Positions 36,969 to 48,969 of a DNA stretch of 64,000 nucleotides are shown piece by piece. The DNA comes from Scortum barcoo (taxonomy: Eukaryota; Chordata; Actinopteri; Centrarchiformes; Terapontidae): positions 13,105,544 to 13,169,543 of the forward strand of contig CM041541.1 in assembly GCA_023238725.1 (NCBI GenBank). The letters are read 5' to 3'. Position 1 is the stretch's first letter; each line of letters opens with the position of its first letter. The notes under the pieces are model-generated. The model searched no databases. It worked only from the letters and a program-made list of their open reading frames with translations, and was not told the DNA's origin. The position numbers and the translations under genes were made by a program.

Positions 36969-37033
36969 AAGGTGCGTTCAGGTGCCATCCAGCAGGTCAT
37001 CCACACCTGTTGGGTGGCACCTGAACGCACCTT
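36969..37033. repeat. 18-bp perfect inverted repeat between bin1 and ihh
   Basis: aaggtgcgttcaggtgcc at 36969-36986 matches the reverse complement of 37016-37033, with a 29-base spacer that extends the pairing imperfectly. It lies in the 1.65 kb gap between ihh and bin1. Confidence 0.85.
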
Positions 37034-37728
37034 TCAAGTTCTCTCAGACACACGAAAGAAACAACACGCAGCTCATTTCCATATAATTTAATTTAAAAAA
37101 TAAATCTTTTTTTCATATCTCTTCACCCATAATAACTTCATAAACATTACTGGATTTCTGTAAACAAATAACACTTAAATACACTCTATCATTCATCTAA
37201 AATCTCTGTGTTAAAGCAGTAATGTTACGTACAATTTGTTCTTTTACAAAGAGCACAGCATCCCTGTAGACCTCACTATGAAACCAAATCCTTTAAATTT
37301 TACCTTTAAATTCAGCTAATTAAAAAAAACGTTATAATCCGTTTTTAATAATTATCTTTGAAGTTAAAACAGCTTAGCTTATTACACATTACATTTTCAC
37401 AGGTGTTGTTTAAAGGTTATATCATATTAATTGTATGTTGTTTTATTAGGTCTTCTGCACAAATTAAGATCAAATTAAGTCTTTTTAAAGGATTACCTGT
37501 GTGGTTTAAGTGGTGAAAAAACCCTACAAATCATGTGTGCAGGACTGTTTTTAACACTTGCAACCATGAAGAAAGAATAAAATAAACCCTTGAAGAAAAA
37601 CTATTAAAATCCATGTAAAGTTTGGCACAAATGTGAATGCATCATTACTTTGCAGCTGTTTCAGACCTCCCAGCCTGACTCACACTTTAAGATAATTTAT
37701 GTGTAATTTAAGGAGTTTTTTGAGGGTA
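37034..37728. other. Intergenic spacer between ihh and bin1, no gene seen
   Basis: AT-rich sequence downstream of ihh. No exon or repeat is recognised. Confidence 0.6.
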
Positions 37729-37734
37729 TTTATT
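37729..37734 (-). promoter_or_regulatory. ihh: Candidate poly(A) signal of ihh
   Basis: AATAAA on the minus strand about 300 bases after the ihh stop codon at 38034-38036. Confidence 0.5.
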
Positions 37735-38033
37735 AAAGGTGATTTAAAGGATTATAGTTTCAAAGTGTTCAGACTCTGAGTGCTCGTTTGTTTGCTGTCC
37801 GTGTTTGTGGTTTTGGGAGAATTTATCTGTGTCAGTTCACAGCTTCCTTGTCCCATCAAAAAGTCCCATCAGGCCTCAGGAGGAACCCAAAAAAGACCAG
37901 ATCTCTTCAGGTGGTTCGTCACGGTCCGGTGAGGCTCTGCTGGCTTGTTTTTTGGGGGTCGTCCCGGTAAAAAAGTGAGAGGTTCAGGTTCCTTTTTGAT
38001 AAAAGTTTCCGCCCTGTTACCTTTCCACCTCCC

Positions 38034-41000
38034 TCACCTGTCGTCCTGAGCCACGCCCAGCGGGTGGAAGCGCCCCGAGTCCAGTAGCCACCCCCCCAGC
38101 CAGTGTAAAAGTCGGGAGTACCAGTGGATCCCGTCGCCGTGGCCCCCAGAGGATCCAGTCCAGCTGTGAATCAGCCGGAGAGGCGAGAAGGCCCAGTGAG
38201 CCAGGGAGTGCTGGTCCACCACGGCGTAGCAAGACGCCACCACCCCGTCCACCACCACCGTCCCCCGCCGGGTCAGAGGAGCAAACGCCCCCCTGCTCTG
38301 CTTCACGCCGACCCGGGTGATGCGAGACAGACGCCCCTCGCCGTGCCTCTGACCCGATTTACCCTGCGACACCAGCACACACTGTCCCGGCCGGGCGTCG
38401 CTGGCGTACACCGTCCTGAGGGCGCCCCGGGCCGGCACAGCCCCCTCTGAGCAGTTCCCCTCGGACACAAATATCAGGTGAGCGGCGGTGAGTGAGAGGC
38501 GGGCTCCGGCTTCGGTCTGCAGGGTGTAGAAGAGCCTCCAGGTCATGGGGTCGCGGTCCAGGAAGGTCAGGACTTCGCTGTACACCAACTCCCCGAGGCC
38601 GTCGCTGCCCGCCGAGGCCAGAACTCGCTCACCGGGCCTCAGGTCGCTGATGGACTTCTGACCGCCGCTCTCCAGCGTGACTGAGGCCTCGCCGGGGAAA
38701 CAACCTCCTGATTTAGCCGCCACTGAGTGGTCTGAAACAACAATAAGAGAGAGACAGGAAGGTTAGACAGGATGCCAATATTTCTGAAGTATGGAGGCTC
38801 AGTCCTGCCAGGAAATAAACATAAAGTTAGGAATGATAAAAATAAAATCTCATGTTTCTGATCTGTTGAGTATAGTTCTGAAATTTGATTAATATCCTCC
38901 ATTTTATTAATTTATGTGATTTATTTGATCATTTTAACTTTGTAAATCTCAAAATGTCGAATAGGAAGTAAAATTTCTGAAGATTATGTAACTACTTTGA
39001 CTCACAAACTATAACTAATTATTTTTGCCTTAATAATTTAAAATCTTGGCTCTCCATCTCCCAGTTTTGATATATTTTATTCTATTTTTTACTTAAAATG
39101 TCCTACTATTCATCTACTATCTCATAATCTTGCTATCTAATGTGTTTTATCTTACCAGTCAAAATTTTTTATTTCACAATCTCAGCAGTTAATTTAAAAA
39201 GACAAACTTTTGATTTATCATATTTTTATTTAAAAGTAAAACTTGAATTAAAATACTTTTTTTTACATACATTTTTAACTAAAGCAAACTGTCTTATCTC
39301 ATCATCTCATAATTTATGACATAAAAATGTATCATTTTAACTTTAATTTTAACAAAACTTTTTATTTTCTTGGTAGAAATGGGCTTCCATACCAAAGAGC
39401 TTGAAGACACAATAAGCAGATAAAAAGCTCCTGTTTGCAGCTCTGAATAATGACTGTGTGTGTTTGTGTGTATATAGACATATATATCTATACGTGTGTG
39501 TGTGTTCAGGCAGGATTGTGTTCGAGACAAAGCGTCCGGGCACTTGAAAGTGACACTTGAGGACCGTCTCAAATCTATCTGGGGATAAATATTTGGGGAA
39601 GGTAGGAAAGCCAAGGCCAGGTGATAAGATAAGTCACCTGAAGGAGGAAGGAGCCAAGCAGGAAAATCAGCCAGCAGGTTAATCATCTGACAACGCTGTT
39701 TGACTCCGGAGCGTTTAAAACGTCGCCTCAGTGTTTAAAGATGCAGATCGGACTGTGAGCATGTTGAGTGTCAGATCTTTTTAAATCTTTTCAAATTGCT
39801 TTTTTTAAGAAAGTCACATAAACACAGATAAACAATCGGACAGGTGTCGCGCTGAAAGTTAAAACTGTGATTTACTTTCTCATCATTTTGACGTAAAAAA
39901 CGTGAAAATATGTGAATAGCATTAGCATTTTTTGTCACAGTTTTGACATAAAACAAAACACAAGACATAAGTCTGACTTATCTCATAGTTTATTTATCAA
40001 TCTGCTCAATCTTTGCATGACTGGAGCTGCTTGGACTTACTGCAGTTTTGATTTTGGACGTAGATATGTGGACACAATATTATCCTCCAGATCCCTTTAA
40101 TGTTAAATATTAAAGGTTTCCTGTGTAGTTTTTACCACTGGCAGCATTTTATAGTGATGTTTTTATGTTTGTGTCCCTACTCCGACCACCATTTTTTATG
40201 CTTTTCCACTGATCGACAGCTGGGGGGCAGAAACAAGCAAAGATACGCAGCAACATGCAGAGAAGAAGAAGACTGTTAGCGAGAAAATGAGGATGGAAAC
40301 AATGCACAGTTTTAAATCATCAAAACACCTTCAAAATATTTGGTTTATGCTCTTCAAGGCAGAAATAAATGATTAATTTGAGGTGAATAAAAAGAAAGAC
40401 GTGACCCATATCTTTCACACGTATCTCAACTTAAAGGGTTAAATAAATAAATAAGATTAAAAGATGAATGGATTTAAAATCTTCCTCCTGAGCATGATCC
40501 TAATCCACCATACGGACACTGCTCTTCATTATGAAGCAAAAACAAACAAATAACTAAAGATTCAAATAAAATAAAATGTGACTTTTGTTAATGGTGGTAG
40601 TAAAAACAGATGAATTACCTTCCTAACTCTCTTCCTGGTTTGACCACAGACATATTTCTCATCTTGTTGGCGTAAAGCAGAAAAAGCCTGAGGTGGAATG
40701 AGTTATCTTGCTCCATTAATTCCTGTTTAATCCTTTTTCTCTCTTATCATCTTCCCATCACCTTCCCATCACGTACCCCCTCATTTTTCAGTCCAGTCCT
40801 TCATCTACAGGGTCCTGGTGTTTTGCTGACCCCTAGTGGTTGAATCCTCTTGTTGACTACAGTCCTGTAAGTGCTTTTAAAAACAAAATTTCGGGGTTTG
40901 TTGGAGGAGAGCTTTCCTCTGCCGGGTGGACTTTTCCTCCAAAGAATAATTTCTTTTCACTTTGTCTTGTTTTGCAGAATTTTTGAGGAAAAAAACAGAA

Positions 41001-44000
41001 GAAAAAAAAAGGAGAAATCAAAAACTTGAAAAAAATACCAACTTGATTGGTTGCCCTTCTGATCAAGTCAAGGACTGGGCCCTCGCAACCCGATCTGGGA
41101 GGGAAGGAGAGAGGAGGAGGAGGGACAAGGAAGGGAAAAAGAGAGATAAAGTTGGAAAAAGGAGAAAGGAAACGAGAAAAGAAAAGGGAAAAAATCTCAG
41201 TTACCACTCAGTGTAAAATGTGTCAGGGGGTGTTAAAGTGGGCGTTTAAATTCGGATGCATTTTTACAAGACTGTGTGACTTTCAGCACATCTGTGTGTG
41301 TTCTGGATGCCACTTTTCATACTGGCTGCTCAGCACACAGCGCCTGGTTAAAACACAGACGCTATGTCGAATATGTCGAACCTCCATGTGAGAGTAAGAA
41401 GAGTCTGCGGACCTCAGCAGCTGATTTAAGACAACCAGAAGAAAAAGAGCCACTTTCCACTTAGTATTTACATGCAGTCCACACACAGGGATCTTTTTCT
41501 GGGTGAGAAAAAGCTTGTGTTAATTCATGTGTGAATATAATCTGTCCACACACTTCAAAAAACAAAGAAGCCTCTGACATGATTTATCAACTATAAATTT
41601 ATGTCACGGCCACCAGTTTTAATTATTTCAACTTTGCAATCAAGTTTATTTAGCATCTTGTTGCTGCAGATGGCTTTTAAAACTACATTACCCATGAGCC
41701 TCGGCTGGTGTTTCTAAGGAGAAGAGGCAAGAGTCTAAAATCTGAAAACAAAACCAAAACCCAAAGCTCAGGCTGGATGTTTCTTAATAAAATGAATCAA
41801 TCTCTCCTTCAGTTATTTTTATGTATGTTTGACTTTTTATTAAAGGATGAGATGTTTTCTAACCAAACTTGAGTTTTACGTCCATTTGCACAAAATATCT
41901 TTTTCCATTTGAGAACTTCTAGGATTTTCTTAATGCTAACCTATCTCATTCTCATGACCAAAAACTGTACATTTTGTGGTCATAGATTTTTAACTTCCAG
42001 GTTCAATCATTGTGACTTATGCATCTTCATCTTCTGAAAACACCTGATGCTGCTTCTGGGTGAGGAAAGCAAAAAAAAAAAAAAAAAGCCACAAAAGCAA
42101 AACTTTAAAACTTGTCCTGACCTGAGGAAACTTTGGGGTGAGTGGCAGACGAGACGGATGGAGAAAAGAAGGAATAGAAAAGGTTGCAAGCGCCCCCATA
42201 TTTAAGATGCAAGAAGATGGAGGATGAAGGAGTGTTAGAAAGAAAGAAAAAGGCGGCGGCAAAAGCAAAGAAAAAAAACTGAATGTCCACATTACTTGCA
42301 GGGCTGATACCTGATACCAAACCAATACTTTTTTTCAATAACTACCTTTGAGAAGTATGAACACGCGATGGTAAACCACGAGGGGAAAACATGTGTCACC
42401 ACCTGCACTGCTAAAAGCTAAACTTAGTCACAGAGCTGGGCGAGTTTGTGACTCTGTGTAAGGCTGCAAAAGCTTCCAGTCAGAGTGGCGGCGGTGAGAT
42501 TAGTGATTCATCAAAGCCGAGTAGGAGGGAGAAGGTGAGCGAGCGTCCGAGTGCACGCTGGTCAGTAAAAGTCTCCAAATTATGTTGATAAAAAAACATA
42601 ATCCGGGCAGCGCTCAATTTATTTCAAAGATGCATTTACTCTTCACATTAGTGGGATGAAAACTGGCAAAATGATTGTAAAATATAACAGATACTTCCCT
42701 GATTTCTCCTGTTTGAATGTGATAAAATCTTAAAGATCTAAGTATGCCTCAAACTAAGTGCCAACAGATGATCTAACAGTGTATTTGGGCATACTGAGGC
42801 CTTTGCTTTAACATGCTGACCAAGCTGTGTGAAGCATACTGAGGCCTTTAAAATTTAGACTACGTTTTCTAAAGCATCCTGAGGCCTTGCAGACTACAGG
42901 CGCTCTGCAACACTTTCCCTTTAATAAAAATGTTATAAAACTTTCTTGTGATGAAGCACCTGTCCTCGCTCACCTGACTTGACGCTGCAGTGGATGTGGG
43001 CCTTGGACTCGTAGTAGACCCAGTCGAAACCAGCCTCCACCGCCAGCCTCGCCAGCATGGCGTACTTGTTCCTGTCTCGGTCCGAGGTGGTGATGTCCAC
43101 CGCCCGGCCCTCGTAGTGCAGCGACTCCTCTGAGTGGTGGCCGTCCTCATCCCAGCCCTCGGTGACCCGCAGCCGGACCCCGGGCCACAGGTTCATCACC
43201 GAGATGGCCAGAGAGTTCAGCCGGTCTTTGCAGCGCTGCAGCGAAACAGACAGTTGTTTTATGTTCTGTGTGTACAAATCCTTTCTTTTTGCACATGTAT
43301 TTAACCAATATTAGAAAAACAGTAAGTTAACATTCAATATATGACCAAAAATATGTGGACACATGAACATTACAGTCGTGTGTGAAGGTTGAACTTTTGT
43401 TTCCTAAACCATTCAGATTAATGTCCAGCAACGTTTATCTGCCTTCATCATCATTTATAGGAGGCAAATGTTTGAACCAAAACTACAGACATCAGCGTGT
43501 TGACTGTCACAGGTGACTATACTGAATGAGCAGTTTTTGGCGGGCTTTTATTTAGAAAAACCTGCAAATAAAGTCTTCCTCACTTTTCTTAAACTAAATT
43601 GAGAGTTTGCTCATGTGGATTTAATTGAAAGATTTTATTTTTCTGATTTGTTTGGTGAGATAAGATGATTTTTTGTTTTGTTAATTTTTTTAATCTTTTC
43701 TTCCACTCAGAGACATTAATGTTTACAGGAAACGTAAAATAAAGGTTTTTTTTTATATTTTCATATAGATATATATATTTTATAGTTTATGTTTGATTGA
43801 TTGATTTGTGACCTTCCTGTCACGTTATTCTCTCACAGCTTTGACCTTTGAACTCCTCCTCTGATGATGTTGGTGTTTAAGCAGCAGTTGAAAAAAGCCG
43901 TTCACACCCGTCCACCTCACCAAACCGCCCACGCCCACCCCCGACCCCCCCACACGTCTGTGCTCAGCCGCTGCCTCCCCACAATGCACCTCTGCTGTCG

Positions 44001-47000
44001 TAGCTCGGCCCGATGTTTGCTCTCTGTGGTGTGCTATGTTAAGGATGGATGGAGGGGTGAAGGGGGATCTGTGAGGTTATGGGGTGGTGGGGTGATGGTG
44101 GAGGTGGTGACGGTGGTGGGGGGGGGGGGCTACATGAACAAGAGGTCCTCAGCGTCCCTCTAAACCTGGAGTCTGGTCAGGGTGAGCAAACAGAGGGTGA
44201 GAGGGCCCATTGAGGGACTCATTCAACTCCCTCCTGCTCCGGCTGCTGCTAATAAATCCTGCAGTCGGCTCTGTCTATCTAAATCTCACCCAGGCTGCAT
44301 TGTCAGGGCGGCCGGGGGTCGTGAGGGGGGCGTCAAAATGGATTTATGCAACGTAATATCTCAAATACACCTGGTCTGATTTTGACAGAATAAAAAGGGA
44401 GATTTTGTGTATAAGCTAGCGCAGATCGGCCTGAAGGGGGGGGGGCTGTTTTTTTTTTCTTTAAACGTTTGAAGAGATTTTGGCTAAATTTAACAAAATG
44501 ATAATTTAGGAAAAAATAAGAGCCACCGCCTGTAAGATTCATTACAAATGGCACAGATTGGTTTAAAGCAATAAGACATTAAAACTAAAATGTACTATTT
44601 CAGGATAGCATTGGTCAATTTTGGACAAATTTAACAAGTTGATTAGTTTAAAATAATGAAACCAAAGCTAGTTAGTATGAAAAAATCTCTCATACATCAA
44701 AAATTCAGCCGACTTCGTTAAAAAAAAGTGCACATATTGACCTGAGGAGGGTGCTGTTTCTTATAAAAGTTCGCTGGGTCCGATTTTGATGTTTTGCGAT
44801 CGTTTATGGAAAATACAGCAGAGAAAATAAATTCAGACTCAAACACATTTATTTATATTTGTCAGTCCAATTTTGGATAAATTTAACAGGAATCAGTTGA
44901 TCAAATCTGGCCAACGTGAAAAAGTTATCTCATTTCCTTAAATTGCCGTTGACCTAAAGAAATAAATCAAGTACTTTTCACTGTTATGACCGCTTGTACA
45001 GATGAGTCAGAGGAAGCTACCCATGCTATTAATTTCAAAATGAACCAAGTGGGAGCTTCATATAGAAATAAAGTTCAGATTTTGTCATTTTAACTGGTTG
45101 TTTCTCGCAGCCATTCTCAGATTTAAACAATTATCAGGTGGAGAATTATTTAAAATGAGCAGATCAGGCTGGAGAACGTGTTGTTTCACATTATACATCC
45201 AGAGGGAGTCCGGAAATAAAGACATCAGCTGGTAATATTTGCAGTTTTGTCACATATGTGTTGAGGACTGATTAAAAGTTTGTTGTTGTTGTTAAAATAT
45301 GAATCTCAGGACACCTTTGGTCTGATTTTCAGCAGATTTAAGTCAAAAATACACAAGAATGATGCTGCAGCTGCAGGTCCAACTCATTTTTTAAAAAGAT
45401 GAGATTTTATTCATTTATTTAAACCTTTTTAAAAAAATTCCTGGACTACTTGTTTGAAGTTGAAGGAATGAAGTCATTATTTATGTCATTTAAACTGTTC
45501 AACATCCATGACAGGAACCTTCTGTAAAAGTTTTAAAATATTTGGTCAAATCCTGAGAAAAGACATTCTCCAGTCACTTAAAAACCTCTCAGAATATGAA
45601 CTTGGATGCATGAATGAATGAAGTTTTATTTCCCCTGACTGACAGGCCAAATGAAAAAGATCAGCAGCTCCTAAAGTCTCATTAAATCAACGCTGCGTGA
45701 CTTTAGGACGTCTTGTCATTTTCCTGCAGCCCCTGAAAGCGTCTCTCAGTGATGCAGCGTTTCATGAATCTGGGCCCATTAAAGGCTGAAAAGTGGGATT
45801 AAACGCTATAAATGTCTTTTTCCATGTTGGCTGTGATAAGAATAGCTCGTGGCTCGGTGGCCACAGATGCCTTTTCACAGTGTTCACTGTGGATTTGAGC
45901 GTCTTATGTTTTCTCTCTGCGGTCACTGCAACGAGCTGGACTTCATAAATCAGACGATAGATTTTGTTGGTTTTCCTTTCAAGGTGTGCAGATCGACGGG
46001 GGTTTCTGCAGGAGCGGTTTGAGCACCAAACCACCGGCTGCACAACATGCGCCTGTGCGCACCTTTACGCTGCAAGAAATGCCTGCGAGTCTCATGTGGC
46101 GTCTGAAAGTCTCGTTTTTTGAGATGTAGGGGACAAAATCTGCAAAAACAAAGTGTCTTTTCTTGATTTCAGCGCAATGAGATGATTTTGAGAACCAGCT
46201 TTTGTGAAAGTGCAACTTTTACGCAAAGAAATCCTTGAAAATCGTTCAGATTGATTGGAAATAAGTGAAATAGTCTTACACTTGTTTGCATTTCTTTAAA
46301 TGGACATGTAACTAATTAAGAGGGTCGAGTAAAAAGTGACACTTTTTGCAGCGTGGCTTCGCGCTGAACAGTCGCGTCTGTATGCAGCACGGAGCGCCCA
46401 GGAAAAAGCGAATAAAAAGTGTATAATTAAGGCTTCGACACAAGTAAAGTGGGCTATTTTTGCACATGTGCCCTGCGAAAACAAACAAAAAGTAACGCGG
46501 AATAGTAAAAGACAAACAGGAGGCTGTCTCCTGCGGCTTGGAGCCCATAAATTGTGTGCAGGTCTGCGCCGCTGACCCGCAGCAGCTCCGGCTGCGCGCT
46601 GCAAAAAATATCTCCTCCGGACACTTTTCAGCTTAAAAACTCTTTATTTCACGAACAAGTTTAAGTGGGCTGATTCTCTCTTTTATCTCTCTTTTGTGCC
46701 TTTCCTGTGGATGTACTTTTGGAGTTATCTTTTACGGTAAATGTGCACATATTGAGGAAAAGCAGACGGACATAAAACCAAATAAAGAGTGAGATTTTGG
46801 AGATTTAAGCTCCTGATTCGAGTTTATTTGCACTAAATAAACTCATCTTTAATTGCAGATTTTGCCTCCTGCATTCAGACACTTTCCCTGGTGCTTTCCT
46901 CCTGTCAAACCCAGCTGCAGAGGCTCGCTCAGGGAGGAGATTTCTTGCAGCGCGCAGCGAGGTGACAGCTCCGGACTGGAGTGCGCGCTCTCACTCCCCA

Positions 47001-48186
47001 CGTGGGTCTGTGGACATAAGCGGAGAGGAAGCCCGCGGTCACAAGAGCCAGATATAAATACTTTATTCCTGGGGAAATTGGGAGTCAAATAAATTCCACC
47101 CGGGGCCACATCAATGACGGTGTCGTAAAAATTTTTGACAGTCCAAAAGGCGACTGTTAACTCTGAGCAGTCGGGCTAAAAACGAAAACGGTAAACATGA
47201 GCGCACGCTTGACCCGGGCTCTAACCAAATACGACTTTTGGCTGTTTTTCCACCAAAAAACATGATGTAAAACAGAGGACATAGTGTTTTAATTAAGAGC
47301 GACCGCTTTTCCATACATTTTTAGACGGGGTTGCCCTCCTTTACGCATGAGCTGCCCACAGAGACGCTGTGGAGGCTCATGTGGAGCAGAGAGAGCAGAG
47401 CTGCTCACCTCCACAGTCCAGAAACAAGCTCCCTGTATCGACCGAAGAATGAGCTGAGCAAACACACTGACTTTGTAATCTCAGTTTCCCTCAGAGGAGC
47501 AGCACTGCAAGAAAGAATCCACCGTTTTCACAGGAGAAGTGTAAAAGTTGGAGTTTTATGTAAAAGAAGTTGAAATAATCTTCCAGTGAAGCTCCTGTTG
47601 GGATGAAGATTTGAAGTAAAAATGACACTTGTTCCCTTTAAATGGCACAAAGAGCATGTTTCTTTAGGCGGGTTTGATTCAAGATCTTCAGAAAAAAATG
47701 CGAGTTAAGCCCGATTTTGTTTGTTAAGACAGATTTTTTCTTGCAGTGACGAGCCTTGAGTCAACAAGAAAGGCGGAAAAGAGATAAGAGTGTCCACGCG
47801 TTTACCGAGCGGCCAAAGTGCACCTGGAAATGCCCCATCCTTTCAAATAATTTCAGTTTTAAGATGGAAATCCCAGGCTGTCATACCTGAGTCATCATGC
47901 GGTCTGCACCTGTGTTCTCCTCATCCTTGAAGATGATGTCGGGGTTGTAGTTGGGGGTGAGCTCTTTGAAGCGCTCAGAGTTCCGGGTTATTTTTCCTTC
48001 GTATCTCCCGCTGGCCCCCAAAGTCTTCTCGGCCACGTTGGGGCTGAACTGCTTGTAGGCGAGCGGCGCCAGCTTCCTGGGTGAGCGCCTCTTGCCGTAG
48101 CCTCTGCCCGGCCCGCAGCCCTCGCTGCCCGGCGAGAGGAGAAAGGCGCACCCGGCGAGGCACGTCACCAGCGTCGGGAGCAGCAT
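38034..48186 (-). CDS. ihh: Indian hedgehog-type signalling protein
   Basis: Secreted morphogen that signals through Patched/Smoothened, controlling cartilage and bone growth in vertebrates. Exons 48186-47887 (300 nt), 43235-42974 (262 nt) and 38731-38034 (698 nt) join to 419 aa with the family's conserved intron positions. Residues 1-23 are a signal peptide. The mature N-domain starts at CGPGRGYGKRR, the usual palmitoylation site, and includes NPDIIFKDEENTGAD and the zinc-site region WDEDGHHSEESLHYEGRAVD. Autoprocessing is expected between G197 and C198 in SGGCFPG, with cholesterol transfer. The Hint domain keeps the T-x-x-H motif (LTAAHLIFV). It ends with the LASCYAV-like block and HWYSRLLHWLG. 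An in-frame upstream ATG at 48237 was rejected because MLLP gives a normal signal peptide. Shh and dhh were considered; the sequence KDRLNSLAISVMN and the adjacent nhej1 support ihh. Which teleost duplicate (ihha or ihhb) is unknown. Confidence 0.93.
38732..42973 (-). other. ihh: Intron 2 of ihh
   Basis: A 4.2 kb AT-rich intron. A purine-rich tract at about 40980-41200 and a poly-A run near 42070 give open frames that I judge non-coding. No exon or clear transposon is seen. Confidence 0.7.
43236..47886 (-). other. ihh: Intron 1 of ihh
   Basis: A 4.65 kb intron containing a purine/GT-rich segment (about 44040-44340), a set of diverged repeated motifs (44371-45340) and a GC-balanced, less AT-rich segment next to exon 1 (about 46350-47400) that may be regulatory. 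Confidence 0.65.
44371..45340. repeat. Diverged repeated motifs in ihh intron 1
   Basis: A motif like ggtc(t/c)gattttg followed by aaatttaac recurs at about 44373, 44608, 44778, 44863 and 45318. A second motif, gatcggcctgaag-like plus gctgttt, recurs at about 44421, 44738 and 45163. The order and spacing suggest an old, degraded tandem repeat. Confidence 0.4.
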
Positions 48187-48285
48187 TCCGCCCCGGGGCC
48201 GGTCTGTAACCCCCCCGGCGGGTGGCCAAAATGTCACCGCTGGATGTCTTTTGATGTGCCCCCCTCCCCCCGCGTGGGTCCCCCC

Positions 48286-48292
48286 CTTTATA
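48286..48292 (-). promoter_or_regulatory. ihh: TATA box of ihh
   Basis: TATAAAG on the minus strand, 100 bases before the ATG at 48186. It is preceded by a C-rich stretch and a CpG-rich region up to about 48970, consistent with a developmental gene promoter. Confidence 0.6.
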
Positions 48293-48832
48293 ATTTTAGA
48301 GTGGAGGTAATGGAGCAGGACTCATTCCCGAGTCCTCAAAAGTGGCCATTCCCCGGCGCGTAAAAGTGGCCAGTGCGCCACTGGAGACGAGCTGGAAAGA
48401 CGTGAACCTGTCCCGTGAGCCGCCGACACCCTCCTGCCCCGAGTGCACGCGGAGGCAGGGGCATAAATAGGCGAGGTGAGTTTATCTTGGCAGGCAGGTT
48501 CAAAGCTGCCCCTCCGTGTCGGAGCTGTGAGAAAAAGCGCTGCAGACAGACGCGGAGGCGCAGTCTGCTGGGCACGGCGGTCAAAGGGTGTCCCCGCAGC
48601 GGTTTCTGCCTCTCCAGTTTGTTCTCAATGCGTCCCTGTGGCGCAGGGCTGTTGGCAGGAATGGAAATGGAAGAGATCCTACTACAGTACAGATGAGGTG
48701 CGGCGGGAGAAGAAGAAGGAGACCGCGCCCTGCTGGACCTGCCCTCCGCTGCGTCCTCTCCTCCCACCGGGGTGGCACAGGCCCCGCGGCCGCCTTCATC
48801 TGTTTATTGTCAGCCGGGGCTTCGGCCAAAGG

Positions 48833-48864
<32 letters not shown>
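48833..48864. repeat. GACA tetranucleotide microsatellite
   Basis: About eight perfect gaca units in the CpG-rich region upstream of ihh. Confidence 0.95.
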
Positions 48865-48969
48865 CCTGAGCCACGAGACTGTCCGGGCTGGCGCGCGCGC
48901 TCTCTGTCCTTTGGACCCTCGTCTCCAAAAGAAGAGACGCACGAGCCGGAGCCGCAGGTGCGCGCGTCA

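Noticed and set aside
40962..41391. Lys/Arg/Glu-rich plus-strand open frames
   Set aside because: Translation of a purine-rich low-complexity tract in ihh intron 2.
42869..43150. Arg/Thr-rich minus-strand open frame
   Set aside because: Alternate-frame shadow of ihh exon 2.
38034..48186. dhh or shh as identity of the hedgehog gene
   Set aside because: Adjacent nhej1 is the IHH neighbour, and N-domain blocks match ihh better than dhh; the shh neighbours are absent.
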